Below, piece by piece: positions 1 through 8,926 of a DNA stretch of 39,829 bases (positions are counted from its first letter, which is position 1; every line of letters starts with the position of its first letter). The notes below the pieces were generated by a model that was not told the DNA's origin, did not search any database, and saw only the letters and a program-made list of their open reading frames with translations. The stretch is from an uncultured Sterolibacterium sp. (lineage in GTDB: Bacteria > Pseudomonadota > Gammaproteobacteria > Burkholderiales > Rhodocyclaceae). The stretch lies in the NCBI GenBank assembly GCA_903904605.1, contig CAIVDC010000014.1, positions 1 to 39,829 of the forward strand, given 5' to 3'. The translations under genes and the position numbers were made by a program.

Positions 1-197
1 ACGGGATGCGGCTCGCGCCGCTCACCAATGTCACCGACGATTCCCGGACCATGCTCAGTAGCGGGCTTTCTACACAGCGTCGCCTTACGCTGCGAGTTCG
101 CACCATTGATGTGTCGGTCATATCGGCGCTGCCGCTCACCTTATACCTCATACTCGTTTCTTCGCGAACACCGGGCACATTCATGGGCTTGGGATGC

Positions 198-620
198 TCA
201 GAAGAAGTACGGCGGCACGCCGAAGCGCGGCCCGATGCCCCAGAGGTTCAGGGTGGCGCAGATATAGGGCAAGTCCGGCGCGGTCGAAGGATCTCCGGCG
301 AGCGCGTAGATCGATCCGCTTTTGGTCATGGCCGCGTGCCCGTTGATCACGGTCACTTTCGAAGTCATGCAGGACGAATGGTCGGCCAGATTGGTGCCGG
401 TCAGGTACAGGAAGCGCTCCTGGGTTTCCGAGATCAGCAAGGTGATGAAGCACCAGTCGCCGATTTCCCCTTTGATCGGCTGGCTGGGAATGGCCCCCCG
501 CAACGCGGCGAGCTCCGCCGCCGTGGACAGGTAGAGGCGGGTGTGGTCCCTGTTCGTTCGTATGACGTCATCCAGCGACGCGGGCGCGTCATGTTCCGGC
601 GGCAGCGGATTCGGCTTCAT
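198..620 (-). CDS. hypothetical protein, 140 aa
   Basis: This is a complete minus-strand frame that I do not recognise. It begins MKPNPLPPEH and ends in an aromatic tail, VPPYFF. There is no signal peptide or membrane segment. The middle is a mixed sequence with a GDWCFITLLIS stretch and a LYLTGTN motif, followed by an SSCMTSKV segment, and reads like one small globular domain. It lies 45 bases downstream of the thiolase gene on the same strand, so it may be the last gene of that run. The overlapping plus-strand frame is low-complexity and looks like a shadow. The frame is fairly secure, but no function can be given. Confidence 0.6.
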   Translation of the reverse strand: MKPNPLPPEHDAPASLDDVIRTNRDHTRLYLSTAAELAALRGAIPSQPIKGEIGDWCFITLLISETQERFLYLTGTNLADHSSCMTSKVTVINGHAAMTKSGSIYALAGDPSTAPDLPYICATLNLWGIGPRFGVPPYFF

Positions 621-665
621 GGCGAAATTCTACAGTACTTGTCCGGCGCCGTTCGGGGCCTGCGC

Positions 666-1847
666 TCACGCCGCCTGGTAGAGCGTGACGACGCAGGCAC
701 CGCCCAGTCCCAGGTTGTGTTGCAAGCCGATGCGCGCGCCTTCGACCTGGCGCAGCCCGGCGCTGCCGCGCAATTGCTGGGTCAGCTCAAAGCACTGCGC
801 CAGGCCGGTGGCGCCGAGCGGGTGGCCCTTGCAGAGCAGGCCGCCGGACGGATTGGTCACCACTTTGCCGCCGTAGGTATTGTCGCCATCGGCGATGAAG
901 CCGGCGGCACCGCCCTCCGGGCACAGACCGAGCGCCTCGTAGCTGATCAGTTCGTTGTGCGCGAAGCAGTCGTGCAGTTCGACCACGTCCAGATCCTCGG
1001 GGCCGATGCCGGCCTGGGCATAGACTTGCAGGGCGGCATCGCGGGCCATGTCGTAGCCGACCAGGCGCATCATGTCTCCGGACTCGAAGGTACTCGGCCG
1101 GTCGGTGGTCATGGCCTGCGCGGCGATGAACACCTCGCGGCGCAGGCCGTTCCTCGCGGCGAAGCCTTCGGACACCAGCAAGGCCGCCGCGGCGCCGCAG
1201 GTCGGCGGACAGGCCATCAGACGCGTCATCACGCCGGGCCAGAGCACCGGGGCATCGAGCACCTCCCGTTCGCTCACCACCTTGCGGAACAGCGCCAGGG
1301 GATTGTTCGCCGCGTGGCGGCTCGCCTTGGCTCGAATCTTGGCGAAGCTGTCCAGGCCGGTGCCATAGCGGCGCATGTGCGCCAGTCCGGCGCCGCCGAA
1401 GTAGCGCAGCGCCAGGGGCAGTTCGGGCAAGCCCACCAGGGCATCGGTGACGACGTCGAATTCCGCGAAGGGACTGGGACGGTCCTTGAACACGCTGGTC
1501 AGCGCGCCCGGCGCCATCTGCTCGAAGCCGAGCGCGAGCACGCAGTCCGCGCCGGCGGCGATCGCCTGCCGCGCCAGGAACAGTGCGCTCGAGCCGGTCG
1601 AGCAGTTGTTATTGACATTGACGAGAGGGATGCCGCTCATGCCGACGCGATACAGCGCCTTCTGCCCGCAGGTGGAGTCGCCGTAGACGTATCCGGCAAA
1701 TGCCTGCTGCACGCTGCCGTAGCCGAGGCCGGCATCGGCCAGCGCCAGGCGCGCCGCCGCGGCGCCCATGAGGTCGTAGGGCTCGCTGGCGCCCGGCTTG
1801 GTGAAGGGGATCATGCCGACGCCGGCGACGAATACTTTCTCGATCAT
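666..1847 (-). CDS. thiolase family protein (SCP2/lipid-transfer type acetyl-CoA acetyltransferase)
   Basis: The 393-residue protein has the layout of SCP2-type thiolases, which cleave or form 3-ketoacyl-CoA, usually in breakdown of branched or steroid-like acyl chains. The nucleophilic cysteine is C82 in NVNNNCSTG. The second active-site region is ELHDCFAHNE, and the C-terminal motif is CKGHPLGATG, which carries the other catalytic Cys/His positions. The length is normal for the family. It starts 17 bases after the FrnE-like gene, so the two are probably cotranscribed. The DUF35/OB-fold partner often found beside such thiolases is not present here. The family is secure; the substrate is unknown. 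Confidence 0.9.
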   Translation of the reverse strand: MIEKVFVAGVGMIPFTKPGASEPYDLMGAAAARLALADAGLGYGSVQQAFAGYVYGDSTCGQKALYRVGMSGIPLVNVNNNCSTGSSALFLARQAIAAGADCVLALGFEQMAPGALTSVFKDRPSPFAEFDVVTDALVGLPELPLALRYFGGAGLAHMRRYGTGLDSFAKIRAKASRHAANNPLALFRKVVSEREVLDAPVLWPGVMTRLMACPPTCGAAAALLVSEGFAARNGLRREVFIAAQAMTTDRPSTFESGDMMRLVGYDMARDAALQVYAQAGIGPEDLDVVELHDCFAHNELISYEALGLCPEGGAAGFIADGDNTYGGKVVTNPSGGLLCKGHPLGATGLAQCFELTQQLRGSAGLRQVEGARIGLQHNLGLGGACVVTLYQAA

Positions 1848-1864
1848 GCCATCTCCTTTGGGGA

Positions 1865-2527
1865 TCAGTCCCCGCGCGCGATCTGGCGCAGCGACTGCTC
1901 GAAAACTTCGACCGGCTGGCCGCCGGAAATCAGGTATTTCTCATTGACGATGACGGCCGGAACGGAATGGATGCCCGCTTCGCCATAGAGGCGTTCGCGC
2001 GCCCTCACGTCCGCGGCGTATTCGTCGCTGCCGAGAATCTCCCGGGCGCGCGCGACGTCGAGGCCGAGCTCGCCGACCAGGCGGAGCAGCAGTTCGTGCG
2101 CTTCCGGGCTTTCACCGTTGCTGAAATAGGCCCGGAACAGGGCCTTCTTCAGGGCTCGCTGCCGGCCGCCCGGACGGGTGTCCGGCAGTCCGGCCCAGTG
2201 CAGCAGGCGGTGCGCGTCGAAGGTATTGTAGATGCGGTCCCGCCCTTCCTTGCGAAAGACGAACCCCAGTTCGGCGCCGCGCTGGCGGATGGCCTCGCGG
2301 GACTGCGCCTGCTGTTCCGGGGTGCTGCCGTATTTTTCCGTCAGATGCCGGGTGATGTCCTGGCCACCGGGCGGCATCTGGGGATTGAGCTCGAAAGGCT
2401 GGAAATGCAGGTCGGCCGCGACTTCGCCGGCCAGGCGGTCCAGGGCCTGTTCCAGCGCGGAGAGCCCGATGGCGCACCAGGGACAGGAGACGTCGGAGAC
2501 GAAGTCGATCTTCAGGGAAGTGGTCAT
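1865..2527 (-). CDS. DsbA family oxidoreductase, FrnE-like
   Basis: This 220-residue thioredoxin-fold protein has a CPWC active site at residues 15-18, directly after the first beta strand (IDFVSDVSCPWC). A long helical insertion follows, and a cis-proline-type segment (IHSVPAVIVNEKYLISGGQ) lies near residue 195. There is no signal peptide, so it is cytoplasmic, as FrnE-like members are; classical DsbA is periplasmic. Family members act as protein or small-molecule disulfide oxidoreductases, and some are annotated near polyketide or acyl metabolism. It sits between the PBP4-like gene (33 bases upstream) and the thiolase (17 bases downstream) on the same strand. The substrate cannot be read from the sequence. 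Confidence 0.88.
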   Translation of the reverse strand: MTTSLKIDFVSDVSCPWCAIGLSALEQALDRLAGEVAADLHFQPFELNPQMPPGGQDITRHLTEKYGSTPEQQAQSREAIRQRGAELGFVFRKEGRDRIYNTFDAHRLLHWAGLPDTRPGGRQRALKKALFRAYFSNGESPEAHELLLRLVGELGLDVARAREILGSDEYAADVRARERLYGEAGIHSVPAVIVNEKYLISGGQPVEVFEQSLRQIARGD

Positions 2528-2560
2528 GGCAATTGCTCGAGTGGAGGAAAGTTCACGGCA

Positions 2561-4006
2561 TTATCCGCCAGGGCCGCGTTGATAGACCCACTGCAGCAGC
2601 GCGTCCTGCGCTTCCCGGGCTGCCGCGGCATGGGCGTCGTTGACCAGGAAGACGACGATCTGCCAGCGGCCCTTGCGGTCCAGGACGTAGCCGGCGATGG
2701 CCTTGACGCCATCCAGGCTGCCGGTCTTGATGTGCGCCCGGCCGGCCACGCCGGCCTGCCCGAGGCGCTTCTTCATCGTGCCGTCGACTCCGGCAATCGG
2801 CAGCGAAGCGACGAACTCGGGCATCACCGGGCTGCGCCAGGCATCGGCCAGGAGTTTCGCCAGACTCCCGGCGCCCAGACGCTCGCTTCTCGACAGGCCG
2901 GAACCGTTTTCCAGCACCAGTTCCGGAAAGCGGAGATCCTTCCGGGCGAGCCAGGCGCGCACAGCCCGGCCGGCATCGGCCGGCCCTGCGGACCGCCCGT
3001 CCGGCCCCAGGCCGAGCGTGAGGAACAACTGGCGCGCCATCACGTTGTTGCTGAACTTGTTGATGTCGCGCACCACTTCGGCCAATGGCGGCGATTCGCT
3101 GTCGGTCACGAAGCGCGCATCGGCGGGCACGGCTCCGTCGCGCAGAAGGCCGCCGATCGTCCCGCCGAGTTCGCGCCAGAGCTGGCGGAACACGCCGAGC
3201 ACATACTGCGGGTGGGAGAGCACGCCGAGGCTCAGCGACTTCTCGCCGCAGGCCAGCGGATAGTTGCCCGAGAGCGTGAGGCGTTCGTCGTTTTCGGGCA
3301 GATCGAACTTCAGCCCCTCTTTCCAGTCGCCGCAATCCCCCGTCACGGGCTGGACCCGACTGGCGATCGTCAGGCCTTCCGGCCGCGGCTCGGCCAGCAC
3401 GGCGACGCTGTCCTGGCCGGGGTCGGGAATGAATTGCAGACGCAGCGCCTTGAAGTTGAGCAGGAGCGCGTCGGGCTTGACGTTGTAGGGACGCAGCGGC
3501 TGGTCGTCGAACGGGGCTTGTTCGCCGGCATCGAACAGGCCGCGATCCAGCACCAGATCGCCGCGGATCACGCGGATGCCCCGTGCGCGCAGATTCCTCA
3601 GGAGCAGCCAGAACCGCTCGAAGGTCAGCATCGGATCGCCGCCGCCTTTCAGATACAGGTCGCCATCGAGCACGCCGTGGGCCAGAGTCCCGGTCACCCA
3701 GGCCTCGGTCTTCCAGATATAGGCGGGGCCGAGCGTATCGAGCGCGGCATAGGTGGTGAGCAGCTTCATGGCCGATCCCGGATTCATCGGCAAGCCGGCG
3801 TTGACGCTGAGCGAGGGCCTCGACGCGGAGGCCTCCTGCACCACGATCGCCACCGCCGTCCTGGGGATGTGCGCGGCCAGGAGCGCGCGGGCCACTGCGT
3901 CCGGCAGGCGCTCCGCGGCCTGGACGCGGGCCAGCGCCGGCGCCAGCGCCAGCAGCAGGACGAGCGCCAGGAAACAGCGCGGCAACGGGTGGTGGAGCTT
4001 GGTCAT
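2561..4006 (-). CDS. dacB: D-alanyl-D-alanine carboxypeptidase/endopeptidase (PBP4 type)
   Basis: This is a 481-residue class C low-molecular-weight penicillin-binding protein. It trims stem peptides and cuts cross-links in periplasmic peptidoglycan. An N-terminal signal peptide (hydrophobic stretch about residues 11-26) precedes the domain. The catalytic triad motifs are in order: S78-A-M-K81 (SxxK), FSNNVMA near residue 315 (SxN), and HIKTGSLDG near residue 425 (KTG). The long spacing between SxxK and SxN holds the insertion typical of the DacB/PBP4 family. AGAGG lies just upstream of the ATG as a ribosome site. A good sigma70-type promoter lies 33-61 bases upstream. It is divergent from the aldo/keto reductase gene. 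Confidence 0.93.
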   Translation of the reverse strand: MTKLHHPLPRCFLALVLLLALAPALARVQAAERLPDAVARALLAAHIPRTAVAIVVQEASASRPSLSVNAGLPMNPGSAMKLLTTYAALDTLGPAYIWKTEAWVTGTLAHGVLDGDLYLKGGGDPMLTFERFWLLLRNLRARGIRVIRGDLVLDRGLFDAGEQAPFDDQPLRPYNVKPDALLLNFKALRLQFIPDPGQDSVAVLAEPRPEGLTIASRVQPVTGDCGDWKEGLKFDLPENDERLTLSGNYPLACGEKSLSLGVLSHPQYVLGVFRQLWRELGGTIGGLLRDGAVPADARFVTDSESPPLAEVVRDINKFSNNVMARQLFLTLGLGPDGRSAGPADAGRAVRAWLARKDLRFPELVLENGSGLSRSERLGAGSLAKLLADAWRSPVMPEFVASLPIAGVDGTMKKRLGQAGVAGRAHIKTGSLDGVKAIAGYVLDRKGRWQIVVFLVNDAHAAAAREAQDALLQWVYQRGPGG

Positions 4007-4038
4007 CCTCTACCTTCACGAACACTCTGCGGCAGCAC

Positions 4039-4067
4039 ACCCTAGAAGCATGGGGCCACGCTGTCAA
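4039..4067 (-). promoter_or_regulatory. candidate sigma70 promoter of the PBP4-like gene
   Basis: On the minus strand there is an exact TTGACA (-35, at 4062-4067), a 17-base spacer and TAGGGT (-10, at 4039-4044). The -10 is weak. The element predicts a short leader of about 25 bases before the ATG at 4006. It could drive the whole minus-strand run. Confidence 0.45.
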
Positions 4068-4160
4068 CAAGCCGGGCCGGTTATCGACCACGAGAGCGCA
4101 TTGCGCCCGCGGACTGAAATTGCTAGTCTTGCGCGATCGCATCATCCGCGGGAAAACACC

Positions 4161-5198
4161 ATGCGCTATCGTCTCCTGGGCCGGACCGGCCTATATGTTT
4201 CGGAGCTGTGTCTGGGCACCATGACCTTCGGTGCCCAGGGTTTCTGGAAGGTCATCGGCGGCCTGGGCCAGGACGTCGCCACCGCCCTGGTGAAACAGGC
4301 CTTCGAGGCCGGGGTCAACTTCTTCGACAGCGCCAATGTCTATTCCCTCGGCGAGTCGGAAACGCTCACCGGCATCGCGCTCAAGACGCTCGGCTTGCCG
4401 CGCGACGAGATCGTGGTGGCCACCAAGGCGACCGGCATCATGGACGAGCACGCCGCCAACGGCCGGGGGCAGTCGCGCTACCATCTGATGAACCAGGTGG
4501 ACGCCAGCCTGAAGCGGCTGCAGCTCGACCACATCGACCTCTACCAGCTGCACGGCTTCGATCCCCTCACGCCGCTGGAGGAATCGTTGTCGACCCTGAA
4601 CGACCTGGTGCGATCGGGCAAGGTGCGCTACATCGGCCTGTGCAACATGGCAGCCTGGCAGATCATGAAAGGGCTGGCCATCTCGGATAAGCATCACTGG
4701 ACCCGCTTCGAGAGCGTCCAGGCCTACTACACCGTTGCCGGGCGCGACCTGGAACGCGAGGTGCTGCCCCTGCTCGCCGACCAGCAACTCGGCCTGATGG
4801 TCTGGAGCCCACTGGCGGGCGGCCTGCTGAGCGGCAAGTTCGGTCCCGATGGCAAGGGACCGGAGGGCGCGCGCCGCAGCAGCTTTGACTTCCCGGTGGT
4901 CGACAAGGCGCGCGCCTTCCGCTGCGTCGACGCGATGCGCCCGATCGCCCGGCGGCACCAGGTCCCGGTGGCCGCGGTGGCGCTGGCCTGGCTGCTCGCC
5001 CGGCCGCAGGTCAGCACGGTGATCGTCGGCGCCAAGACGCCCGAGCAGCTCGCAGACAACCTCGGCGCCAGCCGGATAGAGCTGTCGCCCGAGGAGCTGG
5101 GCGCGCTCGATGAGGCCGGCGCCCTGGCGCCCGAGTACCCCGGCTGGATGCTCGCGATGCAGGGCCAGTATCGCGCCAAGCCGCCGGTGAAGGCTTGA
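4161..5198 (+). CDS. aldo/keto reductase
   Basis: The 345-residue protein is an NADPH-dependent aldo/keto reductase with the full (alpha/beta)8 barrel. The catalytic tetrad is visible: D56 and Y61 in FFDSANVYS, K89 in VVATKATG, and H131 in YQLHGFDP. The C-terminal part has the cofactor-binding motif VIVGAKTPEQL. The ATG at 4161 is chosen because MRYRLLGRTGL is the standard family N-terminus; the frame is open much further upstream, but that part is shadow of the divergent gene. It resembles the YajO/Tas-like branch that reduces aldehydes and ketones. The substrate is unknown. A small acidic protein gene follows within 20 bases. Confidence 0.93.
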   Translation: MRYRLLGRTGLYVSELCLGTMTFGAQGFWKVIGGLGQDVATALVKQAFEAGVNFFDSANVYSLGESETLTGIALKTLGLPRDEIVVATKATGIMDEHAANGRGQSRYHLMNQVDASLKRLQLDHIDLYQLHGFDPLTPLEESLSTLNDLVRSGKVRYIGLCNMAAWQIMKGLAISDKHHWTRFESVQAYYTVAGRDLEREVLPLLADQQLGLMVWSPLAGGLLSGKFGPDGKGPEGARRSSFDFPVVDKARAFRCVDAMRPIARRHQVPVAAVALAWLLARPQVSTVIVGAKTPEQLADNLGASRIELSPEELGALDEAGALAPEYPGWMLAMQGQYRAKPPVKA

Positions 5199-5214
5199 AG
5201 CGGTGCGACGCTGG

Positions 5215-5412
5215 ATGACCTATGAAGAACATCTTGACGAGGTCGCCACCCTCCTCACCGAACTCTACGAAATGAACGACGAGAAGGCGGTGCGGCTGGT
5301 GATGCGCGCCCAGGCCGATGATTTCTTCAGCGGCCACGACGACGATCCGTCGATCTGCACGCTGGACCGCGCTCACCGGGACGCGAAGATCGTCTTCAAG
5401 AAGTACCGCTGA
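5215..5412 (+). CDS. small acidic hypothetical protein (about 65 aa)
   Basis: This short frame begins 16 bases after the aldo/keto reductase stop and is probably cotranscribed. From the ATG at 5215 it reads MTYEEHLDEVATLL and is mostly helical and acidic, ending in the basic KIVFKKYR. A GTG at 5203 in the same frame is an alternative start adding four residues. No signal peptide or known motif is seen. The helical charge pattern and its place in the transcript support a real gene, but I cannot assign a function. Confidence 0.55.
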   Translation: MTYEEHLDEVATLLTELYEMNDEKAVRLVMRAQADDFFSGHDDDPSICTLDRAHRDAKIVFKKYR

Positions 5413-5460
5413 ACTCCATGCAGTTCTTGCCGGGCCGCCGGGCGACGCCAGAAAGCGGAC

Positions 5461-5491
5461 TTGAGGCTGCCCGTGGCGAGGGGGTTACAAT
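5461..5491 (+). promoter_or_regulatory. weak candidate promoter before the prepilin gene
   Basis: TTGAGG at 5461-5466 and TACAAT at 5486-5491 resemble -35 and -10 boxes, but the spacer is 19 bases, longer than usual. The 160-base gap before the prepilin must hold a promoter, because the previous gene is functionally unrelated. I found no sigma54-type GG-N10-GC pair here, although pilin genes often use one. Confidence 0.25.
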
Positions 5492-5573
5492 GGCATTCCC
5501 TATTCGCGCTTAAGTTCATCCGGGATGCTCTGACGTGGGCGCTCGTTTAGTTCAGTCATCAGGGGGTGAAGCA

Positions 5574-6080
5574 ATGCATGTGAAAGGGAGTACCGTGCCG
5601 TTTCGCCGGCCGCCTCGGACCGAAGTGAATTCCCCGGCCGGCTTCACCTTGATCGAACTCATGATCGTCGTCGCGATCATTGCCGTGCTTGCGGCGATCG
5701 CCGTTCCGTCCTACCAGAGCTACATCTATAATGCGCAAGTTGCGCAGGCCCAGGGGGACATCAAGACTCTGGATGTTTCCATTGCCCAGTACTATTCGGA
5801 TCCCAATGGTTTTCCCAGCAGTCTGGCGGACATCGGCAAGAACGGGATGCTTGATCCTTGGAATCACGCGTATCAGTATCTCCGGTTGAGCCCGCTCGAC
5901 AACAGAAGCCGCGGGCAGGTCCGCAAAGACAAGAATCTCGTTCCGATCAACTCGGACTATGATCTCTACAGCATGGGCCGGGACGGCAAGAGCAATCCGC
6001 CGCTGACATCGAAAAACAGCCGTGACGATGTCGTGAGGGCCAGCAACGGGCGTTTTCTCGGACTCGCATCGGACTATTGA
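5574..6080 (+). CDS. type IV/type II prepilin-like protein (GspG-like pseudopilin)
   Basis: This 168-residue protein carries a class III leader, a prepilin peptidase site and a hydrophobic stem: G23 followed by FTLIELMIVVAIIAVLAAIA, with the conserved glutamate at mature position 5 (E28). The C-terminal half resembles the GspG major pseudopilin: a LDPWNHAYQY segment and an YDLYSMGRDG segment, which in GspG form the calcium-binding region. The ATG at 5574 follows AGGGGG. A GTG at 5595 preceded by AAGGGAG is an alternative that would shorten the long 23-residue leader. No other secretion or pilus gene is in the window, so it is an orphan minor pilin or pseudopilin. Its stop overlaps the start of the next gene. 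Confidence 0.85.
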   Translation: MHVKGSTVPFRRPPRTEVNSPAGFTLIELMIVVAIIAVLAAIAVPSYQSYIYNAQVAQAQGDIKTLDVSIAQYYSDPNGFPSSLADIGKNGMLDPWNHAYQYLRLSPLDNRSRGQVRKDKNLVPINSDYDLYSMGRDGKSNPPLTSKNSRDDVVRASNGRFLGLASDY

Positions 6081-8926
6081 GCGAGCCGACAGTGACGCTC
6101 AAAGTCAGTTTCCTGCGCAGTAGGGTAGCGCGAAGCGTATTGCTGTCTTTCTTGCTGGCCGCGTTCATCCCTTTTCTTTTCCTGTCGGTTCTTTACTACA
6201 TCGAGGCGAGTCGGATTCTCGTGCGGGACGGCCACATTCAACTGCAGGGCGCCAGCGAACGCTACGCCGCGGCGGTCTACGATCGCCTGCTATTGGCAGA
6301 TGGTCTGTTGAGAAGCGCCGCAGGCGATATTTCAAGGGGCCGTTTGCCCGCGGCGACGAGAGCGGTCCTGGACAGGACATTCCGGGGCCCGATCCGGATA
6401 GCACAGCGCGATCAAGCCGCCGCCTCACCTGGCGACACCGCGGCGATGCCGCTCGACGCGGCCATGGTCGCCCACCTGCGTGGCGGCAAGTCGGTTCTGG
6501 TGAGCAGTGGAAAGACATCGGACGCCGCTGCCAGGATGCTGTTGGTCCAGGCCGTGACCCCGGCCGAGGCGAAGTTGAGTCTGGTGACCGCAGAAATCGA
6601 CGCCGGCTACCTCTGGGGAAACCCGGAGGATTTTCCGTACATGATTTCCTTCTGCGTATTCAACCAGGCCGTTGCCGAACTGTACTGCCCTCAACCGCTT
6701 CATCCGGAAGGAATCGGAAGGCTGTTCAAGGGCCTTCCGCAGTCTGCAAAGGGGCAGATCGACTGGCAGGTAGGGCAGCAGGCATTTCTCGCCAATTTCC
6801 AGGAGTTGTTTCTGGGGCCAAAGTTCTTCGAATCGCGATGGATCGTCGTTGCGGCACAGCCCGAGGCCATCGCGCTGGGTCGGATCATTGCAGTCAAAAG
6901 GATCTTCTGGGGGAGCCTCGCCCTTTCAATCCTGCTGGTGGTGCTCTTGAGCCTGACGCAAATCCGTCGGACCCTGGGACCACTTGAGCGACTGATCGAG
7001 GGTACCCGCCGCCTGGGACGCAAGGATTTCACCGCGCGAGTGGAGGTGAGCAGCCGCGATGAGTTCGGCGAGCTGGCCGGTTCGTTCAACGCGATGGCGG
7101 TGCGGCTGGGACGCCAGGTCGACACTATGAGGTCCTTGTCGGAAATAGATCGCGCGATCCTGTCCGAACTGGATATCGACCGGATCGTCGATGACGTCCT
7201 TCGTCGCCTTAAGGGAGGCTTCAATGCCGTCTGTGCCAGCGTTTCGATGATCGATCAGGATTCCCCGGATAGGGGCCGGGTGCATGCGCTGGTGCGCGAC
7301 GGCGAGCAAGCGCTGGTCGCGCGCTTTATATTGCCTCCTGATACCGACGAGATGCTTCGCGCAATTCCAAACGGCCTGTTGATGAGCAGCGAAACAGCTC
7401 GCCGGACGATCCCCTTCTGTATCAATGGCCTCGACGCGCAGCGATTCTTCACCCTGCCGATCGTCTGGAAAGAACGGCTGGTCGGCGTGATCTGCCTCGG
7501 CTACGCGGAGCGTGCCGCCCCTAGCGATGAGGACCTCGCCTACATTCGAGACTATGCGGACCGGGTGGGCGTTGCCATTACCGCCGCCGTGCGCGAAGAC
7601 CAACTGTACCAACAAGCGCGCACCGACGCCCTCACCGGGCTGCCGAACCGCTTCCACTTCCTGGATCAGTTGAAGCAGCAAGTGGTCCGGGCCGAGCGGG
7701 ACGGCATGAGTTTCGCGGTGCTGTTCACCGATCTTGATCGCTTCAAGGGCATCAACGACAGCCTCGGGCACGCGGCCGGAGATGAATTGCTGCGCGAAGT
7801 TTCGGCGCGCCTGAGACATTGCATGCGCGAGGGGGATACGATCGCGCGCCTCGGGGGCGACGAATTCACCGTTTTGATCGGCAAGCTCCGTTCCGCCGAT
7901 GAAGCCGGCAGGGTGGCCGAGCATGTCCTTGCCGCCCTTGGCGGGCCGTTTCTCATCGAAGGGGTCGAGAGCTTCATTCGCGCGAGCATCGGCATAGCCG
8001 TCTATCCCGCCAACGGAGCCAGCGCCGAGGAGCTAATGCGCAGCGCCGACACGGCGATGTACCGCGCCAAGGATGGCGGCCGCGGCATGTATGCCTTCTT
8101 CGAGGAAGCCATGAACACCGAGGTGGTCATGCGAAGCACGCTTGAGCGCGAATTGCGGCGCGGGATTTCTGAACAGCAGTTCATCCTGCATTATCAGCCC
8201 CAAGTCGATCTGCGAACGAGCAAGGTGATCGGGGTCGAAGCCCTGTTGCGCTGGCGCCATCCCGAGCGCGGCCTTGTCGCGCCGGGCCAGTTCATTGCCG
8301 TTGCGGAAGAGACCGGACTGATCGTACGGATGGGTCATATCGCCCTCACCGAAGCCTGCACCCAGTTCCGCGCCTGGCGGGAGAATGGGGTCGGCCTCGA
8401 GCATGTCGCGGTCAATGTGTCGAGCCGGCAGTTCCGTCAGCCGGATTTCATCATGACCGTGGAAGCCGCGCTTCGGGAAAATGCGATGGCGGCGAACTGC
8501 CTCGAACTGGAAGTCACCGAGAGTCTTCTGCTGGACGATGTCGATGGTGTTGTCGATATGCTGTTCCGGTTGAAACGCCTCGGCGTCCAGATCTCGATAG
8601 ACGATTTCGGGACGGGCTATTCCTCCATGTCCTACCTTGACCGGTTGCCGTTCGACACCCTGAAAATCGACATGTCGTTCATCCGGAAAATTCGCGACGA
8701 CGGCGAGGGGGGAACCATCGCCGCCACGATCGTCGCAATGGCCCACACGCTCGGCAAAAAAGTGGTTGCCGAAGGGGCCGAAACGCAGGCGCAGATCGAT
8801 TTCCTGCGCAAGCTCGGTTGCGAAATGGTGCAAGGTTACTTCTTCAGCCGCCCCTTGCCTGGAGACGAAATCGAAGCCTTCGTACGAAAACGGCAGCTGC
8901 CGGAGATCAGGTCCGCGCCGACTTAG
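6077..8926 (+). CDS. membrane HAMP-GAF-GGDEF-EAL cyclic-di-GMP protein
   Basis: This 949-residue inner-membrane signalling protein is expected to make and/or break cyclic di-GMP. Order: TM1 about residues 14-38, a periplasmic sensor region to about 270, TM2 about 272-296, HAMP about 297-350, GAF-like about 355-510, GGDEF about 515-675, EAL about 690-940. The active motif RLGGDEF is near residue 590 and the product-inhibition motif REGD sits five residues before it. The EAL domain has EALLRWRHP near residue 720 and DDFGTGYSS further on, so both halves look catalytic. The start is a TTG whose bases overlap the prepilin stop (TTGA), implying translational coupling; a GTG at 6092 is the alternative. 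The coupling suggests it regulates or senses pilin function. Confidence 0.88.
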   Translation: MSEPTVTLKVSFLRSRVARSVLLSFLLAAFIPFLFLSVLYYIEASRILVRDGHIQLQGASERYAAAVYDRLLLADGLLRSAAGDISRGRLPAATRAVLDRTFRGPIRIAQRDQAAASPGDTAAMPLDAAMVAHLRGGKSVLVSSGKTSDAAARMLLVQAVTPAEAKLSLVTAEIDAGYLWGNPEDFPYMISFCVFNQAVAELYCPQPLHPEGIGRLFKGLPQSAKGQIDWQVGQQAFLANFQELFLGPKFFESRWIVVAAQPEAIALGRIIAVKRIFWGSLALSILLVVLLSLTQIRRTLGPLERLIEGTRRLGRKDFTARVEVSSRDEFGELAGSFNAMAVRLGRQVDTMRSLSEIDRAILSELDIDRIVDDVLRRLKGGFNAVCASVSMIDQDSPDRGRVHALVRDGEQALVARFILPPDTDEMLRAIPNGLLMSSETARRTIPFCINGLDAQRFFTLPIVWKERLVGVICLGYAERAAPSDEDLAYIRDYADRVGVAITAAVREDQLYQQARTDALTGLPNRFHFLDQLKQQVVRAERDGMSFAVLFTDLDRFKGINDSLGHAAGDELLREVSARLRHCMREGDTIARLGGDEFTVLIGKLRSADEAGRVAEHVLAALGGPFLIEGVESFIRASIGIAVYPANGASAEELMRSADTAMYRAKDGGRGMYAFFEEAMNTEVVMRSTLERELRRGISEQQFILHYQPQVDLRTSKVIGVEALLRWRHPERGLVAPGQFIAVAEETGLIVRMGHIALTEACTQFRAWRENGVGLEHVAVNVSSRQFRQPDFIMTVEAALRENAMAANCLELEVTESLLLDDVDGVVDMLFRLKRLGVQISIDDFGTGYSSMSYLDRLPFDTLKIDMSFIRKIRDDGEGGTIAATIVAMAHTLGKKVVAEGAETQAQIDFLRKLGCEMVQGYFFSRPLPGDEIEAFVRKRQLPEIRSAPT

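Noticed and set aside
1..197. Left edge as a possible partial gene
   Set aside because: A minus-strand frame stays open from about 183 to the edge, but it has no recognisable motif or ribosome site and is too short to call.
6..4045. Very long plus-strand open frames (660 and 692 codons) across the start of the window
   Set aside because: They lie opposite the thiolase, FrnE-like and PBP4-like genes, have low-complexity Ala/Gly/Arg/Gln composition and no domains; they are GC-driven antisense shadows.
5480..5520. Sigma54 promoter before the prepilin
   Set aside because: TGGCATTCCC is suggestive, but no GC follows at the required ten-base distance from the GG.
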